A DNA stretch of 64,000 nt from Hormiphora californensis (lineage: Eukaryota; Ctenophora; Tentaculata; Cydippida; Pleurobrachiidae), in contig CM035360.1 in the NCBI GenBank assembly GCA_020137815.1, positions 2,074,077 through 2,138,076 on the forward strand, written 5' to 3'. Position 1 is the stretch's first letter, and every line of letters begins with the position of its first letter. This document shows positions 20,943 to 35,333 of the stretch, piece by piece. The position numbers were made by a program, and so were the translations under genes. The notes beneath the pieces are model-generated. The model saw nothing but the letters and a program-made list of their open reading frames with translations, searched no databases and was not told the DNA's origin.

Positions 20943-22600
20943 AGACAGTCACACCTTCACATACAACGGTAATAAGGTTCCATCTGCCAAGTCTACTGCT
21001 ATTTGGTGTGGATCTTCAGTCTCAACGGATCATTCAAGGCAACCTCATGGCACTTAGGCAGAAAGCTTTCGGTCCATCATGAGCCTGAAACGTGCCATCA
21101 ACCTCTCAGTCCTCCCCCCTGATCTTATTCTCAAGTTGTTTGACCATCTGACCTACCTATAGCATCCTACTGTAACCAGGTATGGCTACCGATAACCACC
21201 TGGTCAAAACTCAATAAGTCAACCTGCCCCGATCTAAGGCCTTAGCCTCAGACCCACTTGAAAAACTCCACCTAACATTTCTCAAACTCGCCCTTGGAGT
21301 ATCGAGAAAATCCCCTAATGTTGTCATGTGGGGTGACACAGGCCGGACCCCCCTTGCTTATTCGCTGAAGCCTGGAGTCCTGAGGTATTTCAACCGGGCA
21401 GCAGAGATGTCACAAACTTCCCCATGGATCACATCATAGATGTCAGTACCCCACATTTTGGTATACACGTTCCGAGAACAAACCCAGTCAGAACTGGTTT
21501 GGTATTCCAGTATTATCAACTTTGTCCGGAAACACACCACTGAAAGCTTCTTGAATAGCTGGGAGGAATCCAGAGAGTCTAACAGAAGCTACCCTTCTAC
21601 AATAGCGTTAAAGTCAAGTTCGAACCCGAACCATACTTGTCTTTGGAGCAATCTAGCCAAGAGAGTGGCTCAGATTAGGTCGGCTTCTCATGGCCTCAAC
21701 ATCGGCGGGGACGTTTTGAAAAGTATCGAAAGGGTGGATTCTCACTGGAAAAAGAGAGACTGTGCCCGTACTGCAACACATCCACATCGCCTCTCTTGAC
21801 TCCTAAGTGAACTGCCCCACTATGACCGAATCACCGAAGACGAACCCCACTTCCTCCTGAAATGCCCCTTTATGAGGACCTAAGCCCGTATATCAAAAAG
21901 TACCTCCCCTCGGCTGGTAGTGGTCAGACTCAGACACCTTTTCAAACCGTCGGCCGATACACATCGACCCAGTCCGCCAGACCGCAATCTACATCGAAAA
22001 GCTTTCTCTAGAAGACAGGATTTCATCAGAGACACGCGTCCATCCACCAATTCCCACTGAAACGTTGATTACTCTCAACACATCGTTAGGATATGGATTC
22101 CATTACGCAATCCTATCCATTTTCTATTTACTCCTTTGAATCGTTGAGCATTCTCAACCAACCGCTAGGATATGGATCCCAATCACATAACACCATCCAC
22201 TCACGCCGATCAGCGTGAGCTTACTCAACCCCACTGATTCTTTGATACCCCCCTGTACGCTGTATTCTCAACATCCCGTTAGGATATGGATTCCATTACG
22301 GCAATCCTATCCAATTTCTATATATCCTTTGAAGCGTTGAGCATTCTCAACCAACCGTTAGATATGGATCCCAATCACATTAAAGACCATCCACCTTCGT
22401 TGAGTTCTGAGCAGCGTGAGCTTATCGGCCCCACGAGTCTTCATGACTCCCTGAAACGTTGAGTACCCTCAACAGCCCGCTAGGATATGGATTCCATCTC
22501 GACGGCAATCCATCCAACTTTGTTACCCACCAAATACTAGTGAGCATACTCAACCCCACCACCAGTTCCCAGAAAGTCCAGGGTTGCTGGCACCTTCACG
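20130..22600 (+). mobile_element. Degraded, 5'-truncated non-LTR retrotransposon (LINE)
   Basis: A reverse-transcriptase frame is open to 20942: VVTPLHKKG, NYRAIAVSSNVGKLFSSIL, AFIDYSKAFDTV, GTEQGHPMSPELFKVYLYEL and the catalytic box as LLWADDLV. It then shifts frame. The downstream LINE C-terminal region is still recognisable in pieces (SIMSLKRAINLSVLPPDLIL, a TEDEPHFLLKCPF zinc-knuckle-like end near 21830-21870) but is broken by stops and frameshifts. The 3' part (22058-22560) is a direct repeat of units of about 190 bp with TAGGATATGGAT. There is no upstream endonuclease domain, since the element starts abruptly beside the SIX start codon. CR1/L2/Jockey-like in style; the clade is not resolved. 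Confidence 0.88.
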
Positions 22601-22901
22601 AACTCTCCCTTTCTCATACGTGTTTTTTATATTTGTGAGTTTTTGCTTGCCTGCTGCAGTTTTTTCCCGTCCCCCTGAGTTTTATTTTCTACGAATTTAT
22701 TCTTTTTTTACTACTACACACGTTTTATTTTTTTATATCGCTCCCCCCTTTTTTCCCCTGTAATCTTTAACCCTGCCCCTGTTGACCACTTTACGCTTTT
22801 TAGCCCTTTTATTGTGTCTTTTTAATTTTTTATTTATTCCCTTCATGTACGTTTTCCTTTTATAACCCGAGCGTCATGTTTTTTGCCTAATGATTGTTGG
22901 G

Positions 22902-23001
22902 NNNNNNNNNNNNNNNNNNNNNNNNNNNNNNNNNNNNNNNNNNNNNNNNNNNNNNNNNNNNNNNNNNNNNNNNNNNNNNNNNNNNNNNNNNNNNNNNNNN
23001 N
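22902..23001. other. Assembly gap (100 N)
   Basis: Exactly 100 unknown bases, the usual placeholder for a gap of unknown size. The 5' exons of both EPRS and UBE2E are expected toward this position. On the right side, a stretch including CAGTTTCACTGCCTGC (about 23003-23085) recurs at about 23330-23400, so the gap is flanked by a local duplication. Confidence 0.99.
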
Positions 23002-24567
23002 TGTTTATTTTTTGGGAATGGGAAAAAGGGAAAGGGCCAGTTTCACTGCCTGCTTTTACAATTTCCACTTTCCAGCCATGTCCACCCTCTCTCCCTAATC
23101 CCCCACTCTCTCTCTTGCTAAACCCCCACCCTCTCACCCTAAACCCCCACCCTCTCACCCTAAACCCCCACCCTCTCACCCTAAACCCCCACCCTCTCTC
23201 CCTAATTCCCCACTCTCTCTCCCTAAACCCCCACCCTCTCTCCTTAATTCCCCCTCACTTCGCGGTGTGTCGGTTTGATGTGCATTTATTGTTTTCTCTC
23301 TTCGTTTGATGTGCAGAAGCAGCCTTGTTTACTTTTGGGAGATGAGAGAAAGGAAGAGCAGTTTCACTGCCTGCTTTTACAATTTCCAGCCATGTTTTCT
23401 CACACGTCACACATATATCGAGAAGATCTCAATTCATAATATCTTTGGATTAATATTACATCTCGAAAGTACTGTCTTAATCAGTCTTATTCGCTTCCTA
23501 CCCTCTTGTTCTCTAACTTTTCTCTCATTTTATGCTAGCATTGCTTTTCTCTATAAGAATTCAAGATTGCTTTTCTGTCCATCTTTTTCTTCAAAGACTT
23601 ACTGCTGCAGTACTCTCGCACAGCAAAAAAAACTGCAGGTCACAAATATAGTGAGTGAAAGAGAGAAGGAGGAGAAAAGAGAGCGAGAGGTGGAAAAATA
23701 TAGATAAAAAGAGGGAAAGACAAAGAAAGATAAAGAGAGAATTGAGAAGTGATGGAGAACGCCCTCCGAAAGCGTCACGTTCGGATGTAGAAAGAGAGAC
23801 TGAAATTCTCATACACAGAGAGAAAGCAGCACGGTCAGATGGACAGACGCACAAATGATGGATACTTGCAGACATTGTCCGTTTACACTGCGTTACGCAT
23901 AAATATTACAACATGTCCCGTCTTTCTCTCTTTCCCTGTCCCTTCTCTATCCCTCTACCTCTCCTTTGACCTTTCCCTCTGTCTCTGCCCGGCCCTTCTT
24001 TCTCTATCTTTCGCTATTCCTCTCTGTGCAAGATTTGTGTATCTCACACCGCAGCAGCAGAGCAAGGCAAGACTTGTACAGTAGCTCACACTGCATTTAT
24101 TTCATAAATGCTCTTGTTTGAGAAATTTCAAGATTATGTGACTAATGATATAGCACATGTAGTTGCTGACTACATGTGCTATATCACACCCCGTCAACAA
24201 ACTCTTTATCTTTCTCTGTCCCTTCCACTCTGTCCAATCCTTTTTTATCTTCCCCTCCGTTTCTTTTCCTCTCTTTCTCCTCTCTCCATTTTTCTTACTT
24301 CTTCCCTGCCTACAGGCATGTATATGAATAATATCCCTCAAATACAAGGCCTCACTATTTCATTTCCTAATATGCTCATCTTTTGTCACCCAAGCTAAAA
24401 TCACTTACAATGATAAATGCCTCGGCCGCTGATATATGCTACTCATAATACCCTGACCACCTTGATCCAAATTACTACCAACTATCATCTTGTCTTGTAG
24501 ATTCTAACTAACTAATTATTTTCTTTACTTTATTTTATTTTGCTAACATTGTGTATAATATTTTCAG
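23002..24567. other. CT-rich non-coding stretch with one hairpin
   Basis: Pyrimidine-rich DNA with a tandem CCCCCACCCTCTCACCCTAAA repeat at 23095-23250. A 16-bp-stem hairpin lies at 24147-24185 (GATATAGCACATGTAG, loop TTGCTGA). No exon could be recognised, although upstream UBE2E exons would be expected on this strand. Confidence 0.6.
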
Positions 24568-25094
24568 GTTCTTCTCAGCATCTGCTCACTGCTGACGGAT
24601 TGTAACCCTGCGGACCCCCTCGTTGGAAATATCGCACAACAGTTCCTTACCCATAAATCGGAACATGATAGGTAAGAGAGAGCGAGAGAGAGAGAGGGTT
24701 AGAGAAATAGGGAGGAAGATAAAATACTAATAGACATAGCTGCAAATCTGTGTAGTAGTGGTTGATGGTGAAATCTCATCACTCATCGACTCCGTTTCTC
24801 CTTTTATTACTACTTTCCTTTCTATGTGCTTTCTATCTTCCTCATATTATATTCTCTTTCTTTCTTTCTCACTAAACTCTCCCTCGCTCCGCTATCTTTC
24901 TCTTTCCACTCTTTCGTTTTCTCTCTCTCACCCTCAATGTCTCTTTCACTCCACTCCCTTCCTCGAGTTGAGTGCTATCACGGGCCACCACTTTTTTTCA
25001 TTACGTTCACTGTCATAAAATATTGCTGTGAGTGTTTTATGAGTATAAAAGAGAACACTATCTCTCAACATATTCACACACACATTCTCTCTCT

Positions 25095-25168
<74 letters not shown>

Positions 25169-25269
25169 TCTCCCTCTCTCCCTCTCTCTTTCTCTCTCCC
25201 TCCCTCCCTATATTCACACTCTCTCGTTACAGGCAAGCTCGACTGTGGACAAAGAGATTTGCAAAGTGA
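24568..25269 (+). CDS. UBE2E: UBE2E-type ubiquitin-conjugating enzyme, last two exons only
   Basis: Two exons on the + strand, 24568-24671 and 25233-25269, joined in phase (AG/G), encode the C-terminal 46 residues of an E2: [20 protein letters not shown], then [14 protein letters not shown] and [11 protein letters not shown]-stop. [11 protein letters not shown] with the ARxWTKR ending is characteristic of the UBE2E (class III E2) group rather than UBE2D. E2 enzymes carry ubiquitin as a thioester on a Cys and pass it to substrates with E3 ligases. The catalytic Cys and HPN-type motif lie in upstream exons that are not in the window; they should be to the left, in or beyond the 100-N gap. A CT tract (25086-25205) lies just before the last acceptor. 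Confidence 0.9.
25086..25205. repeat. (CT)n tract in last UBE2E intron
   Basis: Dinucleotide CT array ending about 27 bp before the terminal-exon acceptor of the + strand UBE2E gene, so it extends the polypyrimidine tract. Confidence 0.9.
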
Positions 25270-27122
<1,853 letters not shown>

Positions 27123-28448
27123 TCAGAGGGTATCTGTTGTTGATATGGCGGTATATGACCGGGGTTGCCTAAAGTGCTCGGTGGGATCTATACCTCTCGT
27201 TATCATGTCCTCCATTAGGACTTCTTCGTAGGTCGGGATATCAGCGTTCTGGAAGAGAGGGAGGGATTAGAAACCAATGATGATGATGAAACTTGATTGT
27301 TCTATTATTTTGGGTCGAGGAAGGGGTGGGTTGAGGGACAGAATGTCATGATCTGACATGGGAGAAGAATGTGTTTGATATAATATGGGCAAGATATCTC
27401 TTCCTCTGTGACGGTTCGGTAAATTAAGATAAAGTTTCTAGCTGGAAATAAAAGATAGACACCTACCAGTGCTGGTACGCATGGTTTGTATCTTGGATCG
27501 ACTGTTGGTGGAAGGGAAGCTCCATCCATCCTCAACCTGTCTCTCCTGTTATTGTTTATCACGGCCCTGTTTCTGCACCTCACTAACAGGACCACAATGG
27601 CAATCAGAAGTGCTACTGATACACCTAGAACCACGTATAGCACCCAGGGTTGTACTCCCGCTGGAGAGTGGGAGAGAGAATGGGAAGGGTTAGATGTTAG
27701 AGAGACAAATGGGGAGGGTTAGAGAGAGAAAGAGAGAGAGATGGAGGGTTATAATAGGAGAGACAGAGCAATGTGGATTGTGAAGGGAGGATTCTGAACG
27801 TGGAAGAAAAAGAGGATGATAAGAGAGAATACGTTTTCTAGTTACCTGGAAAAGCTGTGTTTTCCTCACTCATCTGCCCCTCTTTTGGGTAGGGCTGCAC
27901 GTGGCTCAACTCCACTATAACATCACTAGCACTTCTTGAGGCATGCTTTACTATGTAGTCGTAGATTGAAAGAGCTGCCTTGGAGCTCTCGTACCCAGCA
28001 CTCTCGAATGACACGTCTAGGGAGAACATGGGTTTAATTGGAGGAGGGTTCACAAATTGGGCTGTATTCTATTATCGGATTAACAGTTGCTCAACCCTCT
28101 CTTTGTAAAATTAGGGTTAGAAAATAACAAGCTGTAATTGTACCTGTGTTGGAGTCGGCTACAGTGATCTGAATATACTTTTCATACAGGTCGAACTCTT
28201 GAACTGACACGGTAGTTGTGATTCGTTTCTAAACAAGGTGCTGGGTGTTAGAGAGGAGGGTCACCCCTAGGGGGGGGGTGCACTAGTGAAAAAGGGGCAC
28301 TATTCTGGGGACCCCAAGGGGCAGCACCCTTCTCTCCCACATGGAGCCATCCCTACCTCGGAGGTGATGTCTTGTAGAAAATCTGAGAGACGGCTCTTGA
28401 ACCCCTCAAGATAAAATCCACTGGGTGGTCGAAATCGGATCTCAGCCC
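27123..28448 (-). CDS. Single-pass membrane protein of unknown family (N-terminus not found)
   Basis: Exons (minus): 28448-28357, 28228-28144, 28016-27846, 27660-27467, 27248-27123, phases consistent. The visible extracellular part (AEIRFRPPSGFYLEGFKSRL, TTTVSVQEFDLYEKYIQITV, SKAALSIYDYIVKHASRSAS) is about 120 residues. It is followed by one strong membrane helix (WVLYVVLGVSVALLIAIVVL), a basic stop-transfer (VRCRNR) and a cytoplasmic tail of about 90 residues with IPTYEEVLMEDMI. The arrangement suggests a type I protein with a membrane-proximal globular, possibly SEA-like, domain, but I do not recognise the family. No signal-peptide exon could be identified between 28448 and the PSMB1 end at 28895. 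The IPTYEEV segment could be a Tyr-based docking or sorting site. Confidence 0.75.
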
Positions 28449-28894
28449 CTGAGGGTGGAAGGAGCGTGGTGGTGAGAGAGAGAGAGAGAGATAGAGAGAT
28501 TGAAGGAGCGTGTGAGGGGGTGGGAGAAGGGTGCGCGCGCATCAAAACGCGCCAAGGCCTCCGTAAAACACGTCCTATCGGTAGACCTTTTGCGGGAAAA
28601 GATTTTGCCACACTCTCTCCCAGATGACACACACACATATCCAATCTCTCAGTACAACCATCTAAAACCCCATCCCCACCTCCAAAGAGAGAAAAAGCGC
28701 CAAGTCATATATATCCCCACAAACCAAGACACGTTTATATAAACTCTCACTCAACTACCCTATCATTTAGTCTCTATCTCTCCATCTCTCTCCAGCCAGT
28801 GGAGATCAGGAGAGATACTTCCTGCAGGATTAATTAACACTAATTAACACTGCATACCAGGCTACTTTTAATCTGCGCAAAGGTATGGGACGTT

Positions 28895-29075
28895 TCAATC
28901 CCTTTTCTTGTAAGTAGAAACTAAACCCTTTGCCCCGGTGTAGATGTCACGTTCAGAGGCTGCGGCAAAGATGTCACGGACCAAGTCACGGACCCTCTCA
29001 CGGGTCATGGGGATGGAGGTATCCACGTTCGACTGGGAGGGGAGGAAGGGGTAAATGAAGAGACATAGGGAGAGA

Positions 29076-29132
<57 letters not shown>

Positions 29133-31030
29133 AGAGAATGAGAGAGAATGAGAGGGTGAGTTTAAAATATCAAAAGGTGAACAGATGTCATTAACGAGAT
29201 TGATGGGTGACAACAAACATTTGACACGAGAGAAAATGAGAAGATCGTCATGAGAAGAGAGAGAAGAAAGAAGAGGGGATGGGCGAGGGGAACAATGTAG
29301 GAACCATTGGGTAGCGGAAGTTCTTTATTGTCAGGAGTTATTGTGCTGCAGATGGTTCCTGCAGTGATGATGTCACGTGATGTCATAGAAAAGGAAAGCG
29401 TACTTTACTTGTTGCACGCGTCTCAAACAGGACTTGTGCGATAGCTAACAGTATATAATTTGGATTTGAGTCGAAGAAACACACTTAGATTTTGGGGACG
29501 TTATAGATAACAGCAGTATACAATTGTTGTTACCTGATTCTTGAATCCAATCTGGTTATCTAGTAGGGGCTGGATAATAGCAGATGCACTACCCGAGGCC
29601 CGGTAGCTCTCCCTCTCATAGGAACCAACGGGGTCATAGCTGAACACGCAACCTGTAAACATGGAAATTTTAGAGATCATATATCGATAACCATAACATG
29701 GAAATATTGGAGATTGGAACAAATAAGTGGCGGTTAGTAGACGATGTGTAGTGTGCAGTGTGCACGGGGGAACAAATAATAAGGGACTGATACAACCAAA
29801 GTAGCGGTTAGAAGATAACGTGTACGGGGGACCTTTATACAAACAACAGAGGGTCTAATAAAACAGCATGACCAACTCAAATCAAGTGGGGGCACACATT
29901 CACTAGACTGAGGGGACTCATATTCTGTCATGCAGTAGAAATAAACACATCTTCCCCTCGGGGGTTGCGGATATTATGTGGGGAATACAGGCCGCCCTGG
30001 GCTATAGGAGAGAGGGCTAAACAATTTAACCTAAACTACACTATAGCCTCTATTGGAGATGAAATCGATTTTAATTTCCATCTCCATTCAGCTTCGCATA
30101 ATTTGTAGAGGGTGTCCTACTGCATTTGTACATCCCGCTGTACAATGTACATGATATGGTGTCCCACATTACCTTTTCCCTGCTTGTCAAGTCCTGCGAC
30201 CATGTTATATGTGTAGTAGGGGAAGAACCTCCTGTAGTAGAGGGTGGTAGAGAGCATCTGGGCGATGGCCTCACATGGCATTTCCTTTCCGTGGGTGTGC
30301 AGGTACTGTTTCAACCTCGCGTCCATCATCTGGGGGATGGGGGAGAGGTTTAGTATTGACAATAAATTAATTGCTGGATGTGGTGGGGAATGATAAATGA
30401 TAATTGTAGAGTCCATCATCTGGGATGGGGGAGATTAGTTTTTCAATAACTTGAACTACTGTTAATCGAAACCGATCGAACAGAAAAGGGGGTCTGAGGG
30501 CTTAGAATATTGTGAATACAACTAATCAACATGTCAAGCAATTATTATACCTTGGTGATGTACTAATTAATGTATTATATAACCTTGGTGATGTACTAAT
30601 TAATGTATTATGTTACCTTGGTGAGAGTCAGGACATCTCCATGGAAACCAACACTACCCAACAGACAATCCTTAGTAACATTCCTAACTTTGGAGACATC
30701 CCGGGAGAGGATGGAGTAGCCCTCGCTCAGACGTGTGTCACTTCCAATAACAGCAAAGTCGTCGCCTGCAACCGCAACTACCGTACCTGGAGGAACGATG
30801 TATGAGTTCAGTTGAACTGAGAAAATCCTGTTTTTTTTCTCTTTCAGATTACAACAATGTTGTGTCTTTCTATGATTGGAGCTCTATCGTCTCAGTTTAA
30901 ATGGGTCCAAAAATTTCCATTAATAAATTTTTCAAAATCAGGGTATAATCTTACCTCCGTTCATTGCATAAGGGGAGAATCGGTGTTGAGTGGGCTCCAT
31001 TGCGGCTTTGCTGTCAATCAAAACTGCCAT
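28895..31030 (-). CDS. PSMB1: Proteasome 20S subunit beta-6 (PSMB1)
   Basis: Exons (minus): 31030-30955, 30786-30617, 30329-30173, 29652-29534, 29032-28895, all in phase, giving 219 residues. Recognisable blocks are the start MAVLIDSKAAMEPTQHRFSP, then GDDFAVIGSDTRLSEGYSI, LSTTLYYRRFFPYYTYNMV, FSYDPVGSYERESYRASGSA and QPLLDNQIGFKNQ. This is the non-catalytic beta-6 subunit of the 20S core, acting in ATP-dependent protein breakdown in cytosol and nucleus. The C-terminus after ERDIYTG is shorter than in vertebrates and does not match the usual TKEG..EET ending. The junctions of exons 2 and 3 have short tandem copies in the neighbouring introns. Confidence 0.95.
29075..29128. repeat. (GA)n tract in PSMB1 intron
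   Basis: CT on the sense strand, about 45-95 bp upstream of the last PSMB1 acceptor (29032). Confidence 0.9.
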
Positions 31031-31318
31031 GTCTTATCAGAGAGAGAAAGCTAACAAATAACGGATTGGTTAGAAAACGTTCTTACGAGTGCAGTAGAAA
31101 ATAGGGTTACTACAACCCGTGGTGCTCCGTCATGGCTCACAATGGCACCATGGCAACCGCTCTTATCAAATCAAATAGCTCACAATGCGTCTTTGGCGTG
31201 CAATCGACGTAAAGCCGACGGTAATGGAGCATAAAAGGAAACAATAATAAAAACAACGCTAGTCAGAAGGGCTAAAATATAAATACAAGTAAAACACATT
31301 GATAAAACTATCTCCCCT

Positions 31319-34236
31319 TCACCGTCTGTATCTGTATCGCTTGAATTGAAACCACAGCTGGAATATACCCTGACTAAACTGGGACTTAAAACTGTATCGA
31401 TTACTGTACTCCCACTCCCGGTTCAGCACCTGAAAGGAGAGGATGAATATTGATCTACGTCACATGGACTGACTGATTTGAATTGGAGCAGTGCTAGTTA
31501 TCCTTCCACGGAATAAAAGAGCTAGAGGGGGAGAATGAAGAGCTAGGCTAGAGGGAGGAATAGAGAGAGGGATGCCGGATGAATTTATACTTACTTTGAA
31601 TGCAATGTCTTCATAGGGAGGGCCGGCAGAAATTGTCAGAATTTTAAAATCCTTATCATCTGAGCACTTTTTTAGCTTGTAAGTTGGAGTACACGTCGGG
31701 TCGATCAAATCCTGTAACGGAAGGGTTTCGTAACAAGATACACCCACAATGAACTACCGTAATTTTGACAGTTGCAGCACCCCTTCACTCAAAGTTTTGA
31801 AAGACACACCCTCTAAAAAAATATATTCGTGGTAGGTTGCTGTCAATTTTGACAAGAAATATATTTCTGGAGGCGGGAGTGGCAACAAATATTTATAGAT
31901 TAATATTTCGCAATTATGGTAAAGTTCTCTGTGCAGATTCAAAGAGGCAGATTTAAATATACTACTTGGGAAAGATATTGAACTTGTACCTGGTAAAAGA
32001 TATTAAACAGGTGTACCTGATAGTAGACACTGAACTAACTGTACCTGGTAGAAGATATTGAATTTGTATCCTTGTACAATCTTGGGAGGAGGATTATCCT
32101 GATCGTAGTGAGTCTGATTGTATTTGTTCCACTCGTAGCCCTGGAACACAGAAGAGAAAACTTGTTACATGCGGAACTACACCCGAAAACCACCACGAAA
32201 ACTACCCCAAAGTGTCCCTGTCTACCAAAAACGCTATGAGACAAACCATTACACAATCTAAAACCGATAACATCCCCCTCCCTAAGACCTAACATCTCCC
32301 CCCAAAACAACAATTCATATACCGTAGAATGTGTTACATGTGCAGAATATACTAATTTGTACATGCACCCGAAAAGTATTTTACTAGGAGATACATATCG
32401 TAATGAGAAAATCTCTGGCACAATCTAAAACCGATAACATCTCTCCCAAAACAACAATTCATACCGTATGGACGCGATTATAGAATCTCGGTTTTCTAGG
32501 CTTGTACATTTCCGCCCAACTGTAGGAGGCATTCAGTTGGATATCACAGTTAAATAACTCATCGTCTTCCTGGGCCTCTCCCATGAGCGCTAAACCACGC
32601 TCCTCTATATCAGTGTCACGATCTACCTCTGTTTTCTAAAGTGGGAGAGAGAGAGAGGGAGCTGGTTTAGGGGGTGATGTGTTGGATTAGATGGGTTCTA
32701 GTCAGGACCACTATTGGTGCACGGGCCTGACTATACACAGGGGATTGCAGTTCAGTAGAACTGGGGGAATCGAAGATGTATGGCCTTTGTACAAACATGA
32801 TGGTGGACCGTGGACCAAGATTAGCCATTCATACCTCTTTGCCAGTTTTATTCATAACAGCAACTTGGGCCCTCATTTCTTGAATCTCGGACATTATTTT
32901 GCTCTCTGTGTACACTAAAGCATCTGAGAGGGAAATGTTTCAATTCGAGAGGGAACATAGGTACTAGGTAGCATGGAACAACCATGACGGGATGTATATT
33001 TATTGGGGAGTTAGGAAATTGAGCCCTCCTTGTCTAAAGTGAGACCGAAACTAAAAAGGCCCCACTTTTTACCTACCCATTTCAATAGTGTCATGTCTGA
33101 TAGGGGTGTAACACAGGTCCTCGTATTCTTGCTCACATTTATTCTCATCAGGACCATCCCTTTTTATAATCTGGATACCAGCTGAGAGTGATGGATGAGA
33201 GGGCCAGGGGAGAGCGAGAGGGAAAGAGAGAGGGGTGGAAAGCATATGAAATGCTAATTTATAGGAATTGAGTGAAAGAAATGTATTATTTGTTTCGTGA
33301 ATCAGACAAAAAAATCCGAACTGACTAACCAGGACTGTCTTCCCTCTCTTTCCTCTTCTTCTTCTTTTTGCTCCCTGACACACTAGGGAACAGCTCTTCA
33401 ACAGCTTTATTCTCCACAGCATCTCTGCTACGTGAGGCAAAGTTCTTATTTTTCGTTATCTGCTCGTGCCGCTCCTGCAGCCGGACCCTCGATATTGACA
33501 CAAACGCCTGTAATGAACAATTGCAATCACATAACAATGGTGAATATACGGGGGGGGGGTGACCAATATATATACCCTCTCGACTCATAACAAGAGCTAA
33601 CAAGATGACAGCTCTGAGTGAGTGGGACAGGGCGCATGACGATACTGCATTACACACACAATACACCAATCAGTGGGGGGCTAAACGAGAGAGAGAGGAG
33701 GTTAGATGAATGATAATTGATCATAACACTGTGATCAAGTTACACAAGACCCCTCTACAGATCCAATACCATCTCTCTCTCTCCACGACCCCCTTATGAA
33801 CAACATTGACTACATCACCATACCGTTACACCGATTACAAAATGAACAACATCGTATTGTAACATCCAGTTTGACGTTTGTAGGTACCTGAGCAGATACG
33901 TTCTCCCAATACGACACGTCAATTGGTCCACCCTTTTTCAACTTTGCCTGTATCCCCTTGTACATTTCCGCCAACTGTGAACTCGATTTTCCCTTGAATA
34001 TCTTGGTAATATCGGTATTGACCGCACTGTTTATCGAGCTCCGGGAGTTTCTCTCTACCCGGAGTTTAGCGTTTACAACCCGGATTTGTTCCTTGCAGAT
34101 CACCTCCATGTCTTCCCAGAACACTTTTTCTGTTTGGTTTCGATCTAGGTCCATGTAAACCTTGATATCGGCCTAGGCAGGGTGAGAGATATGGTGAGTG
34201 AGAGAGAAAGATAGAGAGAAAGAGAAATATAGAGAT

Positions 34237-34268
<32 letters not shown>

Positions 34269-35333
34269 AGATATAGAAAGAAAAAAGAGATAAAGAAAGA
34301 AAAAAAGAGAAAAAAAAAGAAAAAAAGAGAGAGTAAAAGTGAATCTTCGAGTTTCAAACTCCCACAATCAGACCGGCAGGATCAAGAAATAATAGCAACA
34401 CAATCCTTCAAACCTGTAAATCTTCAAGATCCTCCAGATTGAGGTTTTCAACGACACTAATGGGCTCCCCTGTTATCTCAACTGACGTTTCATTGGCGTT
34501 GTAAATGTAGTACGCAATCAAATCAATTGGGTTTGCCCTAAGAGAGAGAGAAATTCATGATAAAGTCATTAGATAACAGATATATAGACTGCATACATCA
34601 AGTGTGAATTGTAATATTTACACTGCCCTGGTAACTACGAAATGTACAAGTTGTACATTTTGTAGTTACCAGTACAGTACAACAATTACCTGTTATCCTT
34701 GATACGTATCTCAGACCGTTTCCTCGCCTGCTCAAGATGAAACTGACCCTCTTGATCTTGCCACTCCTTGAATAATACCCCCTCCTTCTCTTGCCTCTCT
34801 CTGTCTATCTCCTCTGCCCTTGCAGCTTGTTCAAGCTCACGTTCCCGACGTCGCTGCTGAACCTGAGAAGTAATGTGGACTGTAATGTGAACTGTGGTGC
34901 TAACTGATGCAACACAATACGACATAAGAAATAACTGGTTTACATTTTTCTCGAACCCCTGAGTGTGAATTAAACGATGAAATTCGGTGAACGTGGAATG
35001 AACTTACTTTCCAAAGTTCAACTTTCTTTTCCCGTTCTTTTTGTTTGGAAATCATCTGTTTTTGTTCTGATGAGAGTTTATCCGTACCCTCCTCAACCTG
35101 CTTTTTCTTCCAAACAAACGCATCATCTAAAGTAAAGAGAGAACTCAAAATTTGTAAAAAAATATTTGAAATTAGCAAATTTGTTGCTATAAAGATGAAT
35201 TTTTTCAGTCTCTGATGTTACAACCGAGATGGAAGGCTCAGTTGCAAATATTACCTTTGTTGGATGTTGGTTGGCGTGTTGTTGCATACTGATCCTTGCT
35301 CTTCCTCTCACCCTCTTCTGAATCTGATCCCAT
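31319..35333 (-). CDS. CACTIN: Cactin (CACTIN), 12 exons
   Basis: Exons (minus): 35333-35255, 35126-35008, 34862-34690, 34537-34414, 34172-33888, 33507-33330, 33181-33077, 32914-32835, 32635-32465, 32140-32045, 31711-31595, 31429-31319; 545 residues, all phases agree. Residues 1-120 are charged and coiled-coil-like (QQRRRERELEQAARAEEID). The middle cactin domain shows KVFWEDMEVICKEQI and FKGKSSSQLAEMYKGI. The very conserved C-terminal domain shows KPRKPRFYNRVHTGYEWNKY, NQTHYDQDNPPPKIVQGYKF, AGPPYEDIAFK and the ending QFKRYRYRR. Cactin is a nuclear, spliceosome-associated protein, first found through Drosophila Cactus/Rel signalling. The Arg/Ser-rich N-terminal region of vertebrate cactin is absent. 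An acceptor-like CTCTGTAG precedes the start codon, so a 5' UTR intron is possible. Confidence 0.95.
34200..34335. repeat. GA-rich simple repeat in cactin intron
   Basis: Imperfect GA/GAAA repeat; on the sense strand it is a long pyrimidine tract ending just before the exon at 34172. Confidence 0.85.
34628..34672. repeat. Hairpin in cactin intron
   Basis: CTGGTAACTACGAAATGTACAA is mirrored by TTGTACATTTTGTAGTTACCAG around a single G: a 22-bp stem with one G-T type mismatch. It lies 18 bp downstream of the donor at 34690. Confidence 0.8.

Noticed and set aside
22874-23309. Frames containing long X runs
   Set aside because: They read through the 100-N gap.
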